From: Letharia columbiana | Taxonomy: Eukaryota; Ascomycota; Lecanoromycetes; Lecanorales; Parmeliaceae | Length of the DNA: 64,000 bases | Direction: 5' to 3' | Assembly (NCBI RefSeq): GCF_014066305.1 | Contig: NW_023501042.1 | Location: forward strand, 620,001 to 684,000 | In this document: piece after piece, positions 23,106-34,924 of the stretch | Layout: every line of letters begins with the position of its first letter | Position numbering within the stretch: position 1 is the first letter of the stretch | Program-made: the position numbers and the translations under genes | Notes under the pieces: model-generated | What the model saw: only the letters and a program-made list of their open reading frames with translations | What the model was told of the DNA's origin: nothing | Database searches by the model: none

Positions 23106-23644
23106 ATAGTACGCTTGTCTGTAGATTGCTGTTTCTACAGCTGGATTTATGATCTAATCTTATGCAAGAGAGATGCCACAAAGATGTCCCCTAGGAGTAG
23201 TCTCATGAAGTAGTACTATGCCGCACCCCTTACACATGGATAAACAGTATCGGAGCAGAAATAGAGAAATTTATTCGGAGGAGCTCAAAAGAATTCATCC
23301 ACAGAATTGGGCTCACCCGCATATCAATTTGAGAGTGTTTCAAGCTGAAGCTAAAACACATCTATTTCGTTTCGCCTAGCGCCATCAAGTAGATTCGTAA
23401 ACACCTTATTCCATTTTCCAATCTCCAACACCATCGCTGATTAAGTCTAACACCACCAACCACTGTCCATTCCACCCATAGAACTCTTCCTTCTTTGTGT
23501 ACACCACTCACCACGGTTGTGGTTTTTCCCTGAACCTTCACAGCTCCCCTTCGAGGTCTTTTTCTATCCGCATGAATCTTCCTGACATCAGCACTCCAAG
23601 ATTCCAGGATTCACAAGGGACTCATCAACCTCTAGGTAGTCACG
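23106..23644. other. spacer upstream of the F-box gene
   Basis: No gene supported. The region from about 23400 is rich in cacc and tcc, compatible with a leader for the gene beginning at 23645. Confidence 0.45.
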
Positions 23645-25605
23645 ATGGAAATAATACGAATGCCCGTCGAGCTGTTGAATGAGATCTTCATGAAGGTATG
23701 AGGACACTCAAGGCGATGATTGGCTTAGCTAATACCATAAAGCTGCGCGCTGACGGTCTCCTGAACTTGCTTCCGGTTGCGCTGGTGTCGCGCCATTTCT
23801 ACAGAATAGTGACACCGCTGACCTATCAGACTATCTATATTGACATCTCTGGCTGTACCTACCCTCACCCCCACGTGGAGGACCACACGCCTACCAAACG
23901 GCCTCTCAGCACGCTTATCTCACGGCTCTCTGCTGGACCCGCGGTCCTTGCTTTGGTCAGAAACATTCATGTCTTTGGCCGTGACGGAGTTCATCCAGGT
24001 GCTCTAGAGCTATTGATAGGCTGGCTCCCCAAACTCCGTCAGCTAAGTTCGTTTTCCTGGAATTGCGACGGTTCTTTTCCACCGAGTCTGCTCACAAGCC
24101 TCGGTCAGCACTGGCCAAAAGCTCACCTAGACATGCGTACAAGCTTTTCCAAGTGCGACATCAAAAAGGATTGGAAAGTCCTCAGGCTAGCTCCAAACAT
24201 GCTACGTTCGCTCCATGTCTGCATGCCCAACTATCCATATGACAGAGTCGGAAAAGAGGCCCGTGTGGCAAAGAGCAAGCTTTTGTGGGCACTAAGAAGT
24301 TGTCCAGGTTTACACAGCCTTACTACGTATGATCCCAATGTTTACAGGAATAATCGCGGCCTTGGAGCATCGGAACCATGGCATGATTTGAAGCCTGAGT
24401 TTCTTCTACCTCAACTCGCGGAACTTACGATTGCAGACAGAACTTTTGAGGTAGACGATCTGTTGAAGTGGGGAGCAAAAGGAGGTTGGACAAAGTTGAT
24501 TAAGATCACACTCTGGGATGACCGCCTCCTGTACGGTTTCCAAGGCTGCGAGCAATCCTTGCGATCAATCAGTCTCCTCCACACGAAAGCAGAAAATGAG
24601 AATGCTCTCGTATCAATATGCTCGCGAACCATCAGACTCACGGAATTGAAGATAAAGACCGAAGAGTCTCGACTTCCATTCTCAGCCTTAATGATCTGCG
24701 GACCTTCGTTGGAAACGCTTGCGATCCATCCCCACCGAGACGCTTTAGACAATTGGATAAATATGCAAGATGTTCCGCTTTGTCTTCTACAGGCTATCCA
24801 ACGCCTCTGTCCAGGGTTGACCAACTTGGCGTTGAACCTCCGTTGGCCTCCTGATAACCCGGCAAGTCTCCAGACCTAATATGTAATCTGAGCTCCTACT
24901 GACGATACTGAGTCACAGGATCATCTTTCCGCTCTCAGCCAGATCCCACAATTAGCAGAAATGACACTACATACTCAGAAACCCCAAGGTTATGAAAAAC
25001 ACAAGTCTTCCCTAGCAGCGGTCGAACATGCGTTTCGTCATGTGGTCGAACATGGTGGTAATGAGCAGAATCTCAGATCCCTCATGCTTTACGACGGCCC
25101 GCAAACCTCGGATTGGGACAATCCATGGGGCTTAGTGGAGCGCTCAAGCCGAGTTTTCAAAGCGACAAGGGGTACACATGGAGGAAACATGGATCAGAAC
25201 ATTTGTGCGAAGCAGATACAGGGCCCTTCAGAAACCGATCACGAACGATATCATCGCCAGCAAGAACGCGTGGAAGCCGAGAAAAAGACCAGAGACTATT
25301 TGGACGCCATGCCACCAGCAGTCCTCTCCCAGATGATCGACAACAATAGACGCCAGATACGAGGCACGACTTCCGACATCCAAGAGCAAATGTACGAGAT
25401 CCAAACAGGTGGTTGGAATCATGAGCTCGCGGAGTATGAAGAGCGGTGGAAGAATTCCAGCGGGATTTTGCCCATGCTGGAATGGCAGTTGCAAACGCGC
25501 AAAAAGCAAGGATGGAAGTTGTGGGATATGCCACTCATGAGATCGGATGCTGGGAGCGAAGGTTTTCTGTACGACAGGATGATAGAGGCTAGTGCAGAAC
25601 CTTAG
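23645..25605 (+). CDS. F-box protein with leucine-rich-like body and coiled-coil C-terminus
   Basis: Substrate-receptor type subunit of SCF ubiquitin ligases. Exons 23645-23695, 23743-24861 and 24919-25605 join in phase to 618 aa. The first exon plus the start of the second form the F-box: MPVELLNEIFMK, then LLNLLPVALVSRHFYRIV and the usual PLTYQTIYI. The body has irregular LRR-like strands (KLRQLSSFSW, CLLQAIQRLCPGLTNLALNL, SALSQIPQLAEMTL). The last 150 residues are charged and probably helical (RYHRQQERVEAEKKTRDYL). The second intron (24862-24918) begins GCAAGT, the standard form of a GC-AG intron; without it the frame stops at 24879 and the downstream frame would be orphaned. Start chosen because it opens directly with the F-box. 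Substrate unknown. Confidence 0.8.
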
Positions 25606-25861
25606 GATTCGCAGTTTGGCAATGGACATGGTTGTATGATAGAACAGTATTTGCTAGAATGTATGCATGCGTTTCAGCCGACTGGAGATACCGCAGCTTT
25701 TGTGCTTCACTGGAACCGCAAGTCGCGGTAAACTCCTCGCTTCTTTCGTCAACAGGTGCGTGATCATTCACTCACTGGCCTTTGCCTTACGACTAACCTC
25801 ACCTCATCATACCTACCTCTTTTCGACTTTACACCTTACGATCAATGTCTACACCAGTACC

Positions 25862-27562
25862 ATGCCGCCTCGCTTTGATAAAAAGCTGACGCCAGATCTC
25901 TACGAGGTCTTTCTATCATACAAAAAAGCCACCACGGTGGTTGAGAGATGGCTAGCTGTCACTTCCGATAGAATCGATATCAAGGCCAGATCGATAATAT
26001 CTGATATGCAACAAGCAGCAAGTTCCATCAAGGATAAGCGTATCAAGGTCCCCGATCTGATCTACTATGCCTTCGACAAGGCTATCGCGGCTCGCTCTGA
26101 GGTGACGAGTCACTTCAAAGGTTTCTTTGCCACAAAGACGGCTAATCCCAACAACTTGTCTCATGAACATTTCACCAAATGTGATCTTCTAGCTTCTTCG
26201 ACAGATTTACGAGATGCATCGACATTTTGGTAGACTTAAATCCATCTTCAAGTCTCTGAGCTCCGACGGACTCTCATCCTCGAAGGCAAACGAGACGAAT
26301 TCTTCAAGCACGCCAGGTTTGAATCCTTTCGAGACACTCAGTAATCTGCAAACCGAGAGCGAGTCACCCAGTGCAAGCGGAAACGAAGATAATGAGGCCT
26401 ATGAGACACACCACGAGCACTCGAGAGATGGACGAGACGACGCAGGAGATGACGGCATTAAGAGTGATGCAGCTGTCCAGGATCTTAAGTTGTATTTTGT
26501 GCTTTGGGTTCGTTCCGCCTTTTTGAGGGAAGTGTCCGTCCAGACTGATCCGTTCTTCAGGATCTCGAAACGACTTGCTCAAAGGTCAGGAAATATTGGG
26601 CCGATGCTGCAGTAAGTGAGATGCCGTTCATGCTCGCGGCCTTCCTCACCAACGCTGCCATAGTGAGTGTGGCAACTCGCTTCCACTGTGGACGACGATT
26701 CTTCGATACGTGTGAAATAATCGGATACAAAGAGATACTCGATATAGTCGAGAATACAAGTCATCAACACTCGGCATACCTGGAACAGCGACGTTTTCGG
26801 ATCCTGTTGCCATAAATACCTTCACACATCCTGTCATGGCCATCATTCTAGGCCAGCAGGGGATCGATGATCATATCATGCAGAGCAGTCGCGGCAAAGA
26901 ATCATCGAGAGCTTGCAAGATTACATCATTCGCTCTAGAAGGACCTTGCGACAGCATCAAAAGAGTTGACGCGGAGACGAAAGTGTTCAAGTCCTTGTTA
27001 AAGAGTATGAAACAGCTCTCTTGCAAAGAGGAAGATTAACATGATTTTGTTACGGGTCTTTCTTTCATACGTAAGCCTAACCTACACGAACACGTTCGAC
27101 CAATACCGACTAGCGCGACATTTGAGCTTCGATTGATCTTGTCCATACAAGAGCTGGTTAATCCTGCCTAGGGAGGGCGAAAAGTTTGCAACCCACATCG
27201 GACTGCGATTGCGAAGATTGCGTTGATCTGGTCTTATGGAGAGCCTGCGAATGTTTGAAAGCGACCTGTCTACATTCTCAAGCGAAAAGCGATTCGATTT
27301 TTATCATCAGTCACCAGTGGTTGCGGGCCATCAGCTGACAAGGATTCTTGCTATAGCTACCGATCTCTGAACTCGTTTTTGTAACCCCACGCAGTATTTT
27401 GGGGCCGCTCTACACCTATACAACTTCCTCAGACAACTTGACGTTATCGAGGATGAAAGTGTCCTGTTGGAGCATCTCTGCCAACACATCGGCCACAATA
27501 TCTCTCGTGGCCCTCATACTACCTTTAGTTCCTTCTCCCAGTATGCAAATTTCAAGGAATGA
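25862..27562 (+). pseudogene. DUF6604-type protein, broken
   Basis: Starts at ATG 25862 with the family's opening (DLYEVFLSYKKATTVVERWL), then RIKVPDLIYYAFDKAIAARS and LSHEHF. Next come IYEMHRHFGRLKSIFKSL in another frame, an intron 26508-26560 (in phase), DLETTCSKVRKYWADAAVSE and MLAAFLTNAAIVSVATRF. A frame change in the TTTT run near 26793 leads to DPVAINTFTHPVMAIILGQQ. Further on, SPVVAGHQLTRILAIATDL is followed by TGA (27368-27370) and, in frame, CNPTQYFGAALHLYNFLRQL. At least two frame changes and one stop interrupt it. The family is fungal, of unknown function, often much longer. Family call by characteristic sequence, moderately sure. Confidence 0.6.
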
Positions 27563-28811
27563 CCCTTGAATTCGATAAGAAAACGCGTACATTCAGGTTT
27601 GGGTTGCCCAAAGTTCTCCAAAAACGGCTTCATCCACACAGTCTCTCGGTAATGACTGGATTGAATGACTGCGGTTTTCGACCTTTTTGCCACCAGTGGG
27701 CGCCCGTGTGGCGGGGAGGTGGATAAGGGCAGCAGGGCTACCAGCGACGGAGTCATGAATACCGCGCGGCAAATTGCCGCTCATCCACTCGTCTGTGCGC
27801 TGGGAGCCTCTCGAATCCACGGTGCGCCCGGAATGGGAGGGCAAGTTCCCGGTGGTCAGAGTCAACTGATTTGAAATTTTCATGGCTTGCACTGAGATCC
27901 TCGAGGAGATGACGGCTGTTCACTGCGGTGGTCCGAAGGATATTGCAGCTGCCCATGTCCACGATATGGATGATGCCTTTATTGCGGAAGAAGGGTGTAT
28001 CTCTTGAAACAATTATGTGACTTTTCTAATACTTGGCCAATGTCAATCTTGCAAAGCTATTGGAAACGGATCGTATATGATAAGCTGTTCTCATTAACGT
28101 TTTCTAGGGGGAAACTTTTCAGGGATTTCAGACTAGGGAGGCTACGAGACCTGGAAGCTGTCTCCTGTGTCCCATACGCGCTAGGGGCTTCAAGATAACA
28201 GTAGACGGCTTTTGTAGAAGTACTTTATAGAGGACAGCGCTTACGGCAGAAAGATGCCTAATGTTGCTTTATATTTTTGGTTTCCAATCACAATCAGACT
28301 GTCTAAATCCTAATATGGCTTTTCATTGAAGGTGGGCTTTCACTACAAGACAGGTACTAACGTTCCATTATTTAATCATGTCCATGCCTTGCATATGCGG
28401 CGGTGAAAGACCGTGGCAGGCTCGATTTGGTTAGGTAAGGTGGAGCCGATAGACTTAAAGGAGGTTTGCTGATTCATGCCCACTCAGCTTGACTATGAAG
28501 CATCTTAAAGTTCTTAGTTTTTTGCAGGCTTTTTTGATTTGCACCTACTTAGGCTACAATCCTAGCTGCTCAGCCTCATCCTCCTCAGCTCCCTTCCAGC
28601 ATTCATATCACTAGCTATCATATCGTTCGGCGCATTTCATACCATTTATAAATCATCTTGCAGGATTACTGGCCAGTTGGAAAGACTTGATTGAATAGAT
28701 ATGAATTCGAGTCTGAGCTCTTGCGACCGGAACCCGCGTTTCCTTCTACGCGCACCTTCAGCGGCAAAATCTTCACGCAGCAACCGCGACTGAAATAACA
28801 GATCAGGCACA
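27563..28811. other. spacer, possibly the decayed 3' part of the DUF6604 gene
   Basis: No frame can be supported. Some plus-strand stretches near 27660-27870 could be the continuation of the broken gene upstream, but without clear family motifs. From 28200 to 28800 there is nothing recognisable except the leader of the next gene. Confidence 0.4.
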
Positions 28812-30123
28812 ATGGCTGACCCTGTGAGCGTTGTTACCAGCATTGCTAGCTTAGTATCGCTGGCCACCCAGATCTCTTTAAATCTGAGAGCCTACGAGAG
28901 AGCGACCCTTTCCCAATCTTACGGAGGGACGGCCGGATTCTTCATCTCGACTTTCTTTGGGAGCACGGCATCCGAGTACGAGAGACTCCAGCGAGTCATA
29001 CTTCGGGGTAGCGACGATGAAGCACTGCGTTTCCGAGACTCGGTAGCTAGCGAGTGCAACATGACTGCTGTCGCAGTAAGTGTCCCTCGTTGACCGTGCC
29101 CGGACCAATTTGGGGCTTTACAGATATCTCGTGGGCTGAGAACTTGATAGGGTGCAATTATCGCCCAAGTCGCTCTCACGGCGCTTTCTCTTACGGACCT
29201 AAGTCTAGCGCATTGGACCGCTCGTGCTTTCCTGCTTTTCGCGACAGTGGCTGGCTGCCTCTCGGTTTACTACGCATGTAGTCTCTCGAGAGATATTGGA
29301 AAAATATACCAGCCGGAGCTCATCCGCGACTGGCTCAGCGCAGCTCCTCAGAGTGGGTCAGAAGAGACAAGACCAGGAGAGAAAAAAGAAAAGAAAGCCT
29401 CGATATCCGCTATATTCATTCTATCCGCCCCATACACCATGATGTCGTATGCTATTTTGAGTTTCATTTTGGGTCTGGCCATCTATCAAGGCTTCGTATG
29501 GACAAGAAATCTGGATACAGATGCTGGCAAAATTAACAGCCGCAACATATTCATTGCTTACATCGTGAGCACTGGATATTGTCAACTTTTCTTCTCGTTC
29601 GCGGGCGTGATAAAAACTATTGAGGACCTGCTGCTTCAAGATCGATTCAGGACCAGGTTGCTCGGATCAGTCAAACACACCAGAGATCATGTCGCTCGTC
29701 ACAGAGATGGCGAGGGGCCTCCTCAGCTAGAAGAAGGCGCATCGGCAAACAATGCAGCAGCGCCAATCGAAACCATTCATACAGCATCGCAATCTCAGAA
29801 CACCGCTGATCGAAGCTCTTCTAGTGGCATTGTAGCTGCGCTAGAAGCAGCCGCAAAGGCGCATATCCTCAGCGCCGAAGCAGACCGTCATGTTGCCTCG
29901 GAATATGAAAAATTATCGAGGACTTGGTGAGATACGAGATTCGTCTCGTCCATTCACTGTCACTGTTCCGTCTAGCCAGCCTGAAGGCATGCGAAATAGC
30001 TTCGTTTCAAAGCCGTTGAGTTTCGGAGGTAGATCACTACGGTCTCCCAGTCGCAGCGGATATGGGAGTAATAGGACAGGCATGTCTGACTTGGGTAACT
30101 GTAGAAATGTCACAGGTAAGTAA
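28812..30123 (+). CDS. multi-span membrane protein, fungal family of unknown function
   Basis: Exons 28812-29075, 29151-29926 and 29976-30123 join in phase to 395 aa. The first exon begins DPVSVVTSIASLVSLATQI, an N-terminus resembling that of many fungal STAND and membrane proteins. It is followed by a conserved-looking NMTAVAGAIIAQVALTALSL hydrophobic segment, a second (FLLFATVAGCLSVYYACSL) and a pair in the middle (YAILSFILGLAIYQGFVW; NIFIAYIVSTGYCQLFFSF). The C-terminal 150 residues are hydrophilic, Ala/Ser-rich and end in a basic Ser-rich tail (SRSGYGSNRTG). The second intron could be retained, ending the protein at 29930. No catalytic motif seen. Confidence 0.65.
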
Positions 30124-31904
30124 CACTTCTCTAATGACTACATCAGATCTTCACATCATACCACAATTCCCCCAGTCACTTCATAGACTTGTTTTCTGTC
30201 TCAGCATCGTATTGGGGCCCAAAAACCTCGACTGGTAGCTGCGAGCGAATGATAGCAACGGCTGACCGAGAGCTGTCCCACATCCTAGCCGATGTAAGGT
30301 TCTTACAAGACCTGTGTGAGTATTGATGTCCACGTTTCCCTCGTTTGACATGGCGAATAATAACGTTGAAAAGGCGGTACAATGTAAGTGCAGAAAGGCT
30401 GCTTGTCTGTACAAATGAATCAGAGGACATGGGAAGGTCCAGGTTGTGGGGTTAGGGAGATCTGTGCCTGCTTCTGGAAAAGGAGGTAGCAGTATCCCAT
30501 ATATCCAGACAGGTAATGAATTCCAGAGGCTGCCGACCAAACATCCTAAACCCGTTACATTCAATCCCGCACAGCTCAATAACAAAGTAACTTTATAGGG
30601 ATCCTTTTTATACCACAATTTATTTTCTTGGGCAGATTTGAATTTCTGTAATAAAAATTTAGTGGTCAATCTTCTCAATCCAGAGTTATTCCGATGTAAA
30701 GCAACAGTCTATTGATGTTCTGCCAAGAGATGTTACTATCAGGATATGGGATACGCAGACTCAGTCGTGTGTGTGTGTGTGTGTTGTGGAAGACGCAGTC
30801 GATCAAGCGTCGCAAGTTAAGAGGATGGATGTTGAGGGGCTGAGTGCTATGCAAGACTAATGCAAGACACGGCCGAGGCTAGTGATGACGGCATTTGTAT
30901 GAACGTTTACACGGGGCCCAGAACACTTTAAGATCGAACCTCTTGCAGCCTCAAAGAAATTCCCATCCAATCGATTAGTCCAGATTTCAGTATCTGGCAG
31001 TCGCTAAACTCATTTTGTGTACTCCGTACGATACCTCTTGTTGCAGCAAGCGTTGGCCTTGACATTGAGATGGGCCCAACAAAACTCTCGCTCCTTTCCT
31101 TGGAAGAGCTGGCGCAGTAGGCTGAAAAATGACACCTTTTGCGATTTGCAAGACACGCCAGTCTTAGGCTCATTAGCGGCGATAGGAGTAGCGTAAGATA
31201 CAGGAGGCCGATGTTCCCTCGGCCCTGACGAGTTTTGGGAATATCAGTTCCTCGTTCGGTCTGAAAGGTTTCAGGTGTGATGCAAAGTGAATTGATCCGA
31301 GAACAGAAGCTTGGCTAGGTTCGCTGACGAAGTTAAGCTGCATCGTGGACGCAAAGATAACCCCGAAACTTATGTTGGTGACAGCCTCTCTGCGGCATGA
31401 TTACCTTGCCTGGCTAGCCGGGCGCGACCGTCACTGGCTACCCTTTTCTTCTCGTTCTGATGCGCGCCAGTCGGACATCTTGCTGAGACTGCGGCTGCAG
31501 GCTCTTGAAAATCTTTTCAGCTCCTTCCGACTGCAGCAGAAACGATACAGTCAAATATCAACTTCACGCTTATGTCTGCAGGTTCACGGAGAAGATTCGC
31601 ACAATGGATAAGCATATTCACTAGGTCCAGCAATGTCAGCCTCGTACGCTCGCCGGATTCCAGAGCGGTCCAGACGGAATGATGGCTCTAGTGCAACCAA
31701 GCAAGCAACAATAACATGAGTCACGTCTCCTGGAATATTTCTACACGTGCAGTGCGAATATTAGACAGCAACTTCCACTCGACCTGGGGAAGCACGATCT
31801 GGTAAATGCCACTGGCTTCTAAAAATACTTTCTGCTGTTTACCATCGGTTCCGTGCAGCCTAGAGTATTCTCTCAGTTTGCCACGTCACAAAGCCACGAC
31901 TGTC
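30124..31904. other. spacer with coding-like traces and a (GT)n tract
   Basis: A 15-17 base (GT)n run lies at about 30768-30784. Minus-strand frames at 30181-30678 and 30928-31173 and a plus-strand frame at 31345-31611 are open, but none shows a family motif or convincing splice sites. I would not annotate a gene here. Confidence 0.4.
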
Positions 31905-33318
31905 ATGTCTTCGATCGAGGATTATCCTTTCTTGCCTCCTCCGCCAGGACAGATGTCAAACTTCGAGAATCCTGAGACCCGGGCGCCCGCCATCATCATC
32001 ATCTGTTCAACATGTATTGCGCTGATGTGGCCAATCTTCTTGCTGAGAATCTACGCAAAGGTGTGGATAAGCCACGCTTTCGGATGGGATGATGGTCAGT
32101 CTACTGGTCCCCGCGGATGGATATTTGCTAAGATCTAGTGGCAGCGTCTTCCATGCTTGCTATTGTGAGCGTTATTCTTTTCGTGTCGCTGTGATTAAGC
32201 TAAAGATGATAAGACAGGTGCGACGTCGTATGCCGCATGTGTGATATGGGGTACGCGTCCCGATCTCATTCCAAGCCCGTCAAGATTAAGAGACATCTAG
32301 GAATGAAGACCCTCGGCCCACATGGCTGGGACGTACGAGCCATAGCATTCACGCCGCATTATGTTGAGGTAAATCATTCATCGGTTTAGTGAAAATGTTC
32401 TGACAAGGAACCAAAATGTCAGATTGAAATTGTAGTCTATGGAGTTGTCTACAACTTCCTGTTTTCTTTGCTAAACTAGCTCTCTTTTCTCTACTTCCGC
32501 CTATTTTCGTGCAACCGCGGAACAAAGATTACGATTTATCTTTGGAATCGGCATGAATTTCCTCTTCTACACCGCAACCGCTACCGTTTTTATCGCCTAC
32601 TGTATCCCCAGGCCCGGCGAGAACTGGCCGTCGATTACTAGCCTTGAGCGCTGCCAGAAATCAGAGAGCATTGCCTATGTCCAGGGTCCTTTCGGTGTCC
32701 TCTCCGACATATATATCTTCATCCTGCCGCTGCCAGTCCTATGGCGTTTGCAAATGACCTTAAGGAAAAAGCTTGGGGTCAGCAGTATCTTCCTGGTAGG
32801 CTTCATGTATGTACACTTCAAACCTGTCAGCACGATCGATCCCATTTCGATCATTGCATTTACTTACCAAACTCCAAATTGGTCCAGAGCGATTCTCGCC
32901 AGTATATTAGCAGGCATGTACTATCGCGTCGTCGAAGCTAGAAGCTCCGATCTGACTTGGCGGCTACCACCAACTATCGGCTTAGCGTAAGCATTCCATC
33001 ACTAATCTCCCAGCTCAGGCGCGTTCGACCTCGACTCGAGAATACGCTTACCGCTCCTACTGCAGGACCGTCGAGATCAGCCTCGGTGTGATCTGTAGCT
33101 CAGTCCCTCATCTCCCTTGCCTGTTTCGACAACACAAAGTCGACTTTTCCCACATAACCTCTCTTACCCACTCGCTGTTGCACATCTTCAAACCGAGGTC
33201 GAAGGAGGGTTCGGATTTACCTCTCCATGATTTTAATCGGGTCAATTCGAACACGTCCGTGCCACAGAAGGCGAAAGTCGAAACGCGTGTATTGGGGTCC
33301 ATAAAAGGGCATGTATAA
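31905..33318 (+). pseudogene. SAT4/rhodopsin-like fungal integral membrane protein, broken
   Basis: Family of seven-helix fungal membrane proteins (the group including PTH11-like and SAT4 proteins). Pieces in order: MSSIEDYPFLPPPPGQ, helix 1 IIIICSTCIALMWPIFLLRI, FGWDDVAASS, SYAACVIWGMKTLGPHGWD, IEIVVYGVVYNFLFSL, then after frame trouble RLRFIFGIGMNFLFYTATAT, the hallmark PRPGENWPS, SDIYIFILPLPVLWRLQ, a short spliced stretch GMYYRVVEARSSDLTW and TVEISLGVICSSVPHLP with a basic tail to 33318. Between 32460 and 32510 three single-base changes (two in TTTT runs) are needed to keep the family sequence, and a TAG stands at 32477-32479. The second and third exons do not join in phase either. Likely pseudogene or low-quality consensus. 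Confidence 0.65.
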
Positions 33319-34924
33319 GTCCAAGTGCATAGTACTCATCTTCTCATGACACTGTGACTTCCGTCTGCGGGCATCGGCTAATATGGTGGCAGAGACGGAA
33401 AGTTCCTCAAATCGGGGACGTTCTCAGGAGCATTGGGGAAACGATCTTCGATGGACCCGTCGAGGAGCAACGACCGAGTCTCTGAACATGACAGGTGGTG
33501 AGCGGAAGAGGGGAGAATAGATCAATCGTGGCATTGATTGCAGACAGAGGCTCTGAGTCATGACACGAATCAGACGATCATGATGAGAGCCTGTCAAAAA
33601 GCGGACTGAAGTGTTGCTTCATGCATTGCAACATCTAGTATTGACCTTCTTCTTTCTTTTTAGTGCAATTTCAGGTCTTTCGTATTACACAATGCTTCTA
33701 GCCTCAATCAGTGCAACAAACCCTCTTCTCAGAAATCAATGCGCTCTTCTCAGCTCTTGCAGGGTTTCAATTCCCACATCAATTTCATTGCTGTCAGACA
33801 GGCCTTGGACGAAGACTTCTCGGCAATACATCGAGAAGGAGATGATAGTATGCAAACGTCGAACGGCACATTCCGTCCTGTTTCCCTCCAGCGGAGCCAT
33901 TCCGGCCGATCCAATCTGCACGAGAAGTAACCAAAGCTCACAGCCTCCGGTCGAAACGCAATCATCGGTGGATAGATTCCATTCCAGCTTTTGACAGCCG
34001 ATCGAGCTTATAGATCGAAAGCCGCTAGTCCGGAAGTCACGATATTGATCTTTCCAACGCAAGTGCCCGTGCTCAACGTGCCGTCATCGGAGAAACATCA
34101 AAGAAATTGTGCTCATAACCAAGACCTTTGCTCGGCGAGCGAAACTCAGAAAATATTTCAAACAGGGCGTGAAGCCTACGTCTCCGTAAGCTCTTAGACC
34201 GGTGGTGTGCTAGGCGGGCAACCCTACTGAGGTATATGCCTCTAGGGCTGCGAGGGGGAGAGAATGTCATATGACCTAAATGGTCTTACGTAGGTATCCG
34301 AACATTCGGAGTACTTCTCATTTCGATGGGACAAAAGGGGCGCGTTGGGTCGTGGGGAAGATCATGGCTCGTGGGAAGGATTGTAGATTTGTGTGTTAGT
34401 TGAATTATGGGACTTCGTTGACCCTGATGTATCTGCGTTCCTTTCCCCTCCTATCATTAATGGGAAATTTCTCGTTTCAGATAGCTGTCCGCTACAGGTA
34501 TATGCAAGTTAAGGCTTCAATGTATGTAATCCGTGATGTGGATTCTTGTCTCATGATTGGTTCTTCTCCATTTGCTATGCCGCATCCTTCATAGCCATAG
34601 TGGTGTGTGGCGTTGGCACTGGTGTGTATTACCCGGCATGCAAGGAGGTGCGTTTTTTTCGAGCCGCAGGGTCACATGACGCCAAGCCCTGGCGCGTTTG
34701 ATCATGGTCGCTCGAGGGGCTCTGGAGCACACACAATTCATACAACCAAGTACCCTACCTCATGTTTCAACAGACTGCTCAACAATGGTAAAGAATCGAA
34801 GATCAAGAAGGCAAGCCGGTTTGGGATAAGCCTGTTGCTGTTGACGAAAAGTGGATTGAATCCGTCGATGACAATGTCTCAGCAAGTGAGCCGCTTAATA
34901 AAGATGAATTGATGATTGAAGTAG
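33319..34924. other. spacer between SAT4-type and kinase genes
   Basis: Open frames at 33611-33994 (starting with one hydrophobic segment), 33739-33930 and 34607-34912 are present, but I see no family motif, no plausible splice chain and no repeat. Part of 34800-34920 may be 5' coding sequence of the kinase gene (KPVAVDEKWIE in one frame), reached through an intron with a weak donor. Confidence 0.4.

Noticed and set aside
26181..26204. 24-nt intron joining the first two DUF6604 pieces
   Set aside because: Too short to splice and it does not restore the frame; a frameshift or other lesion is likelier.
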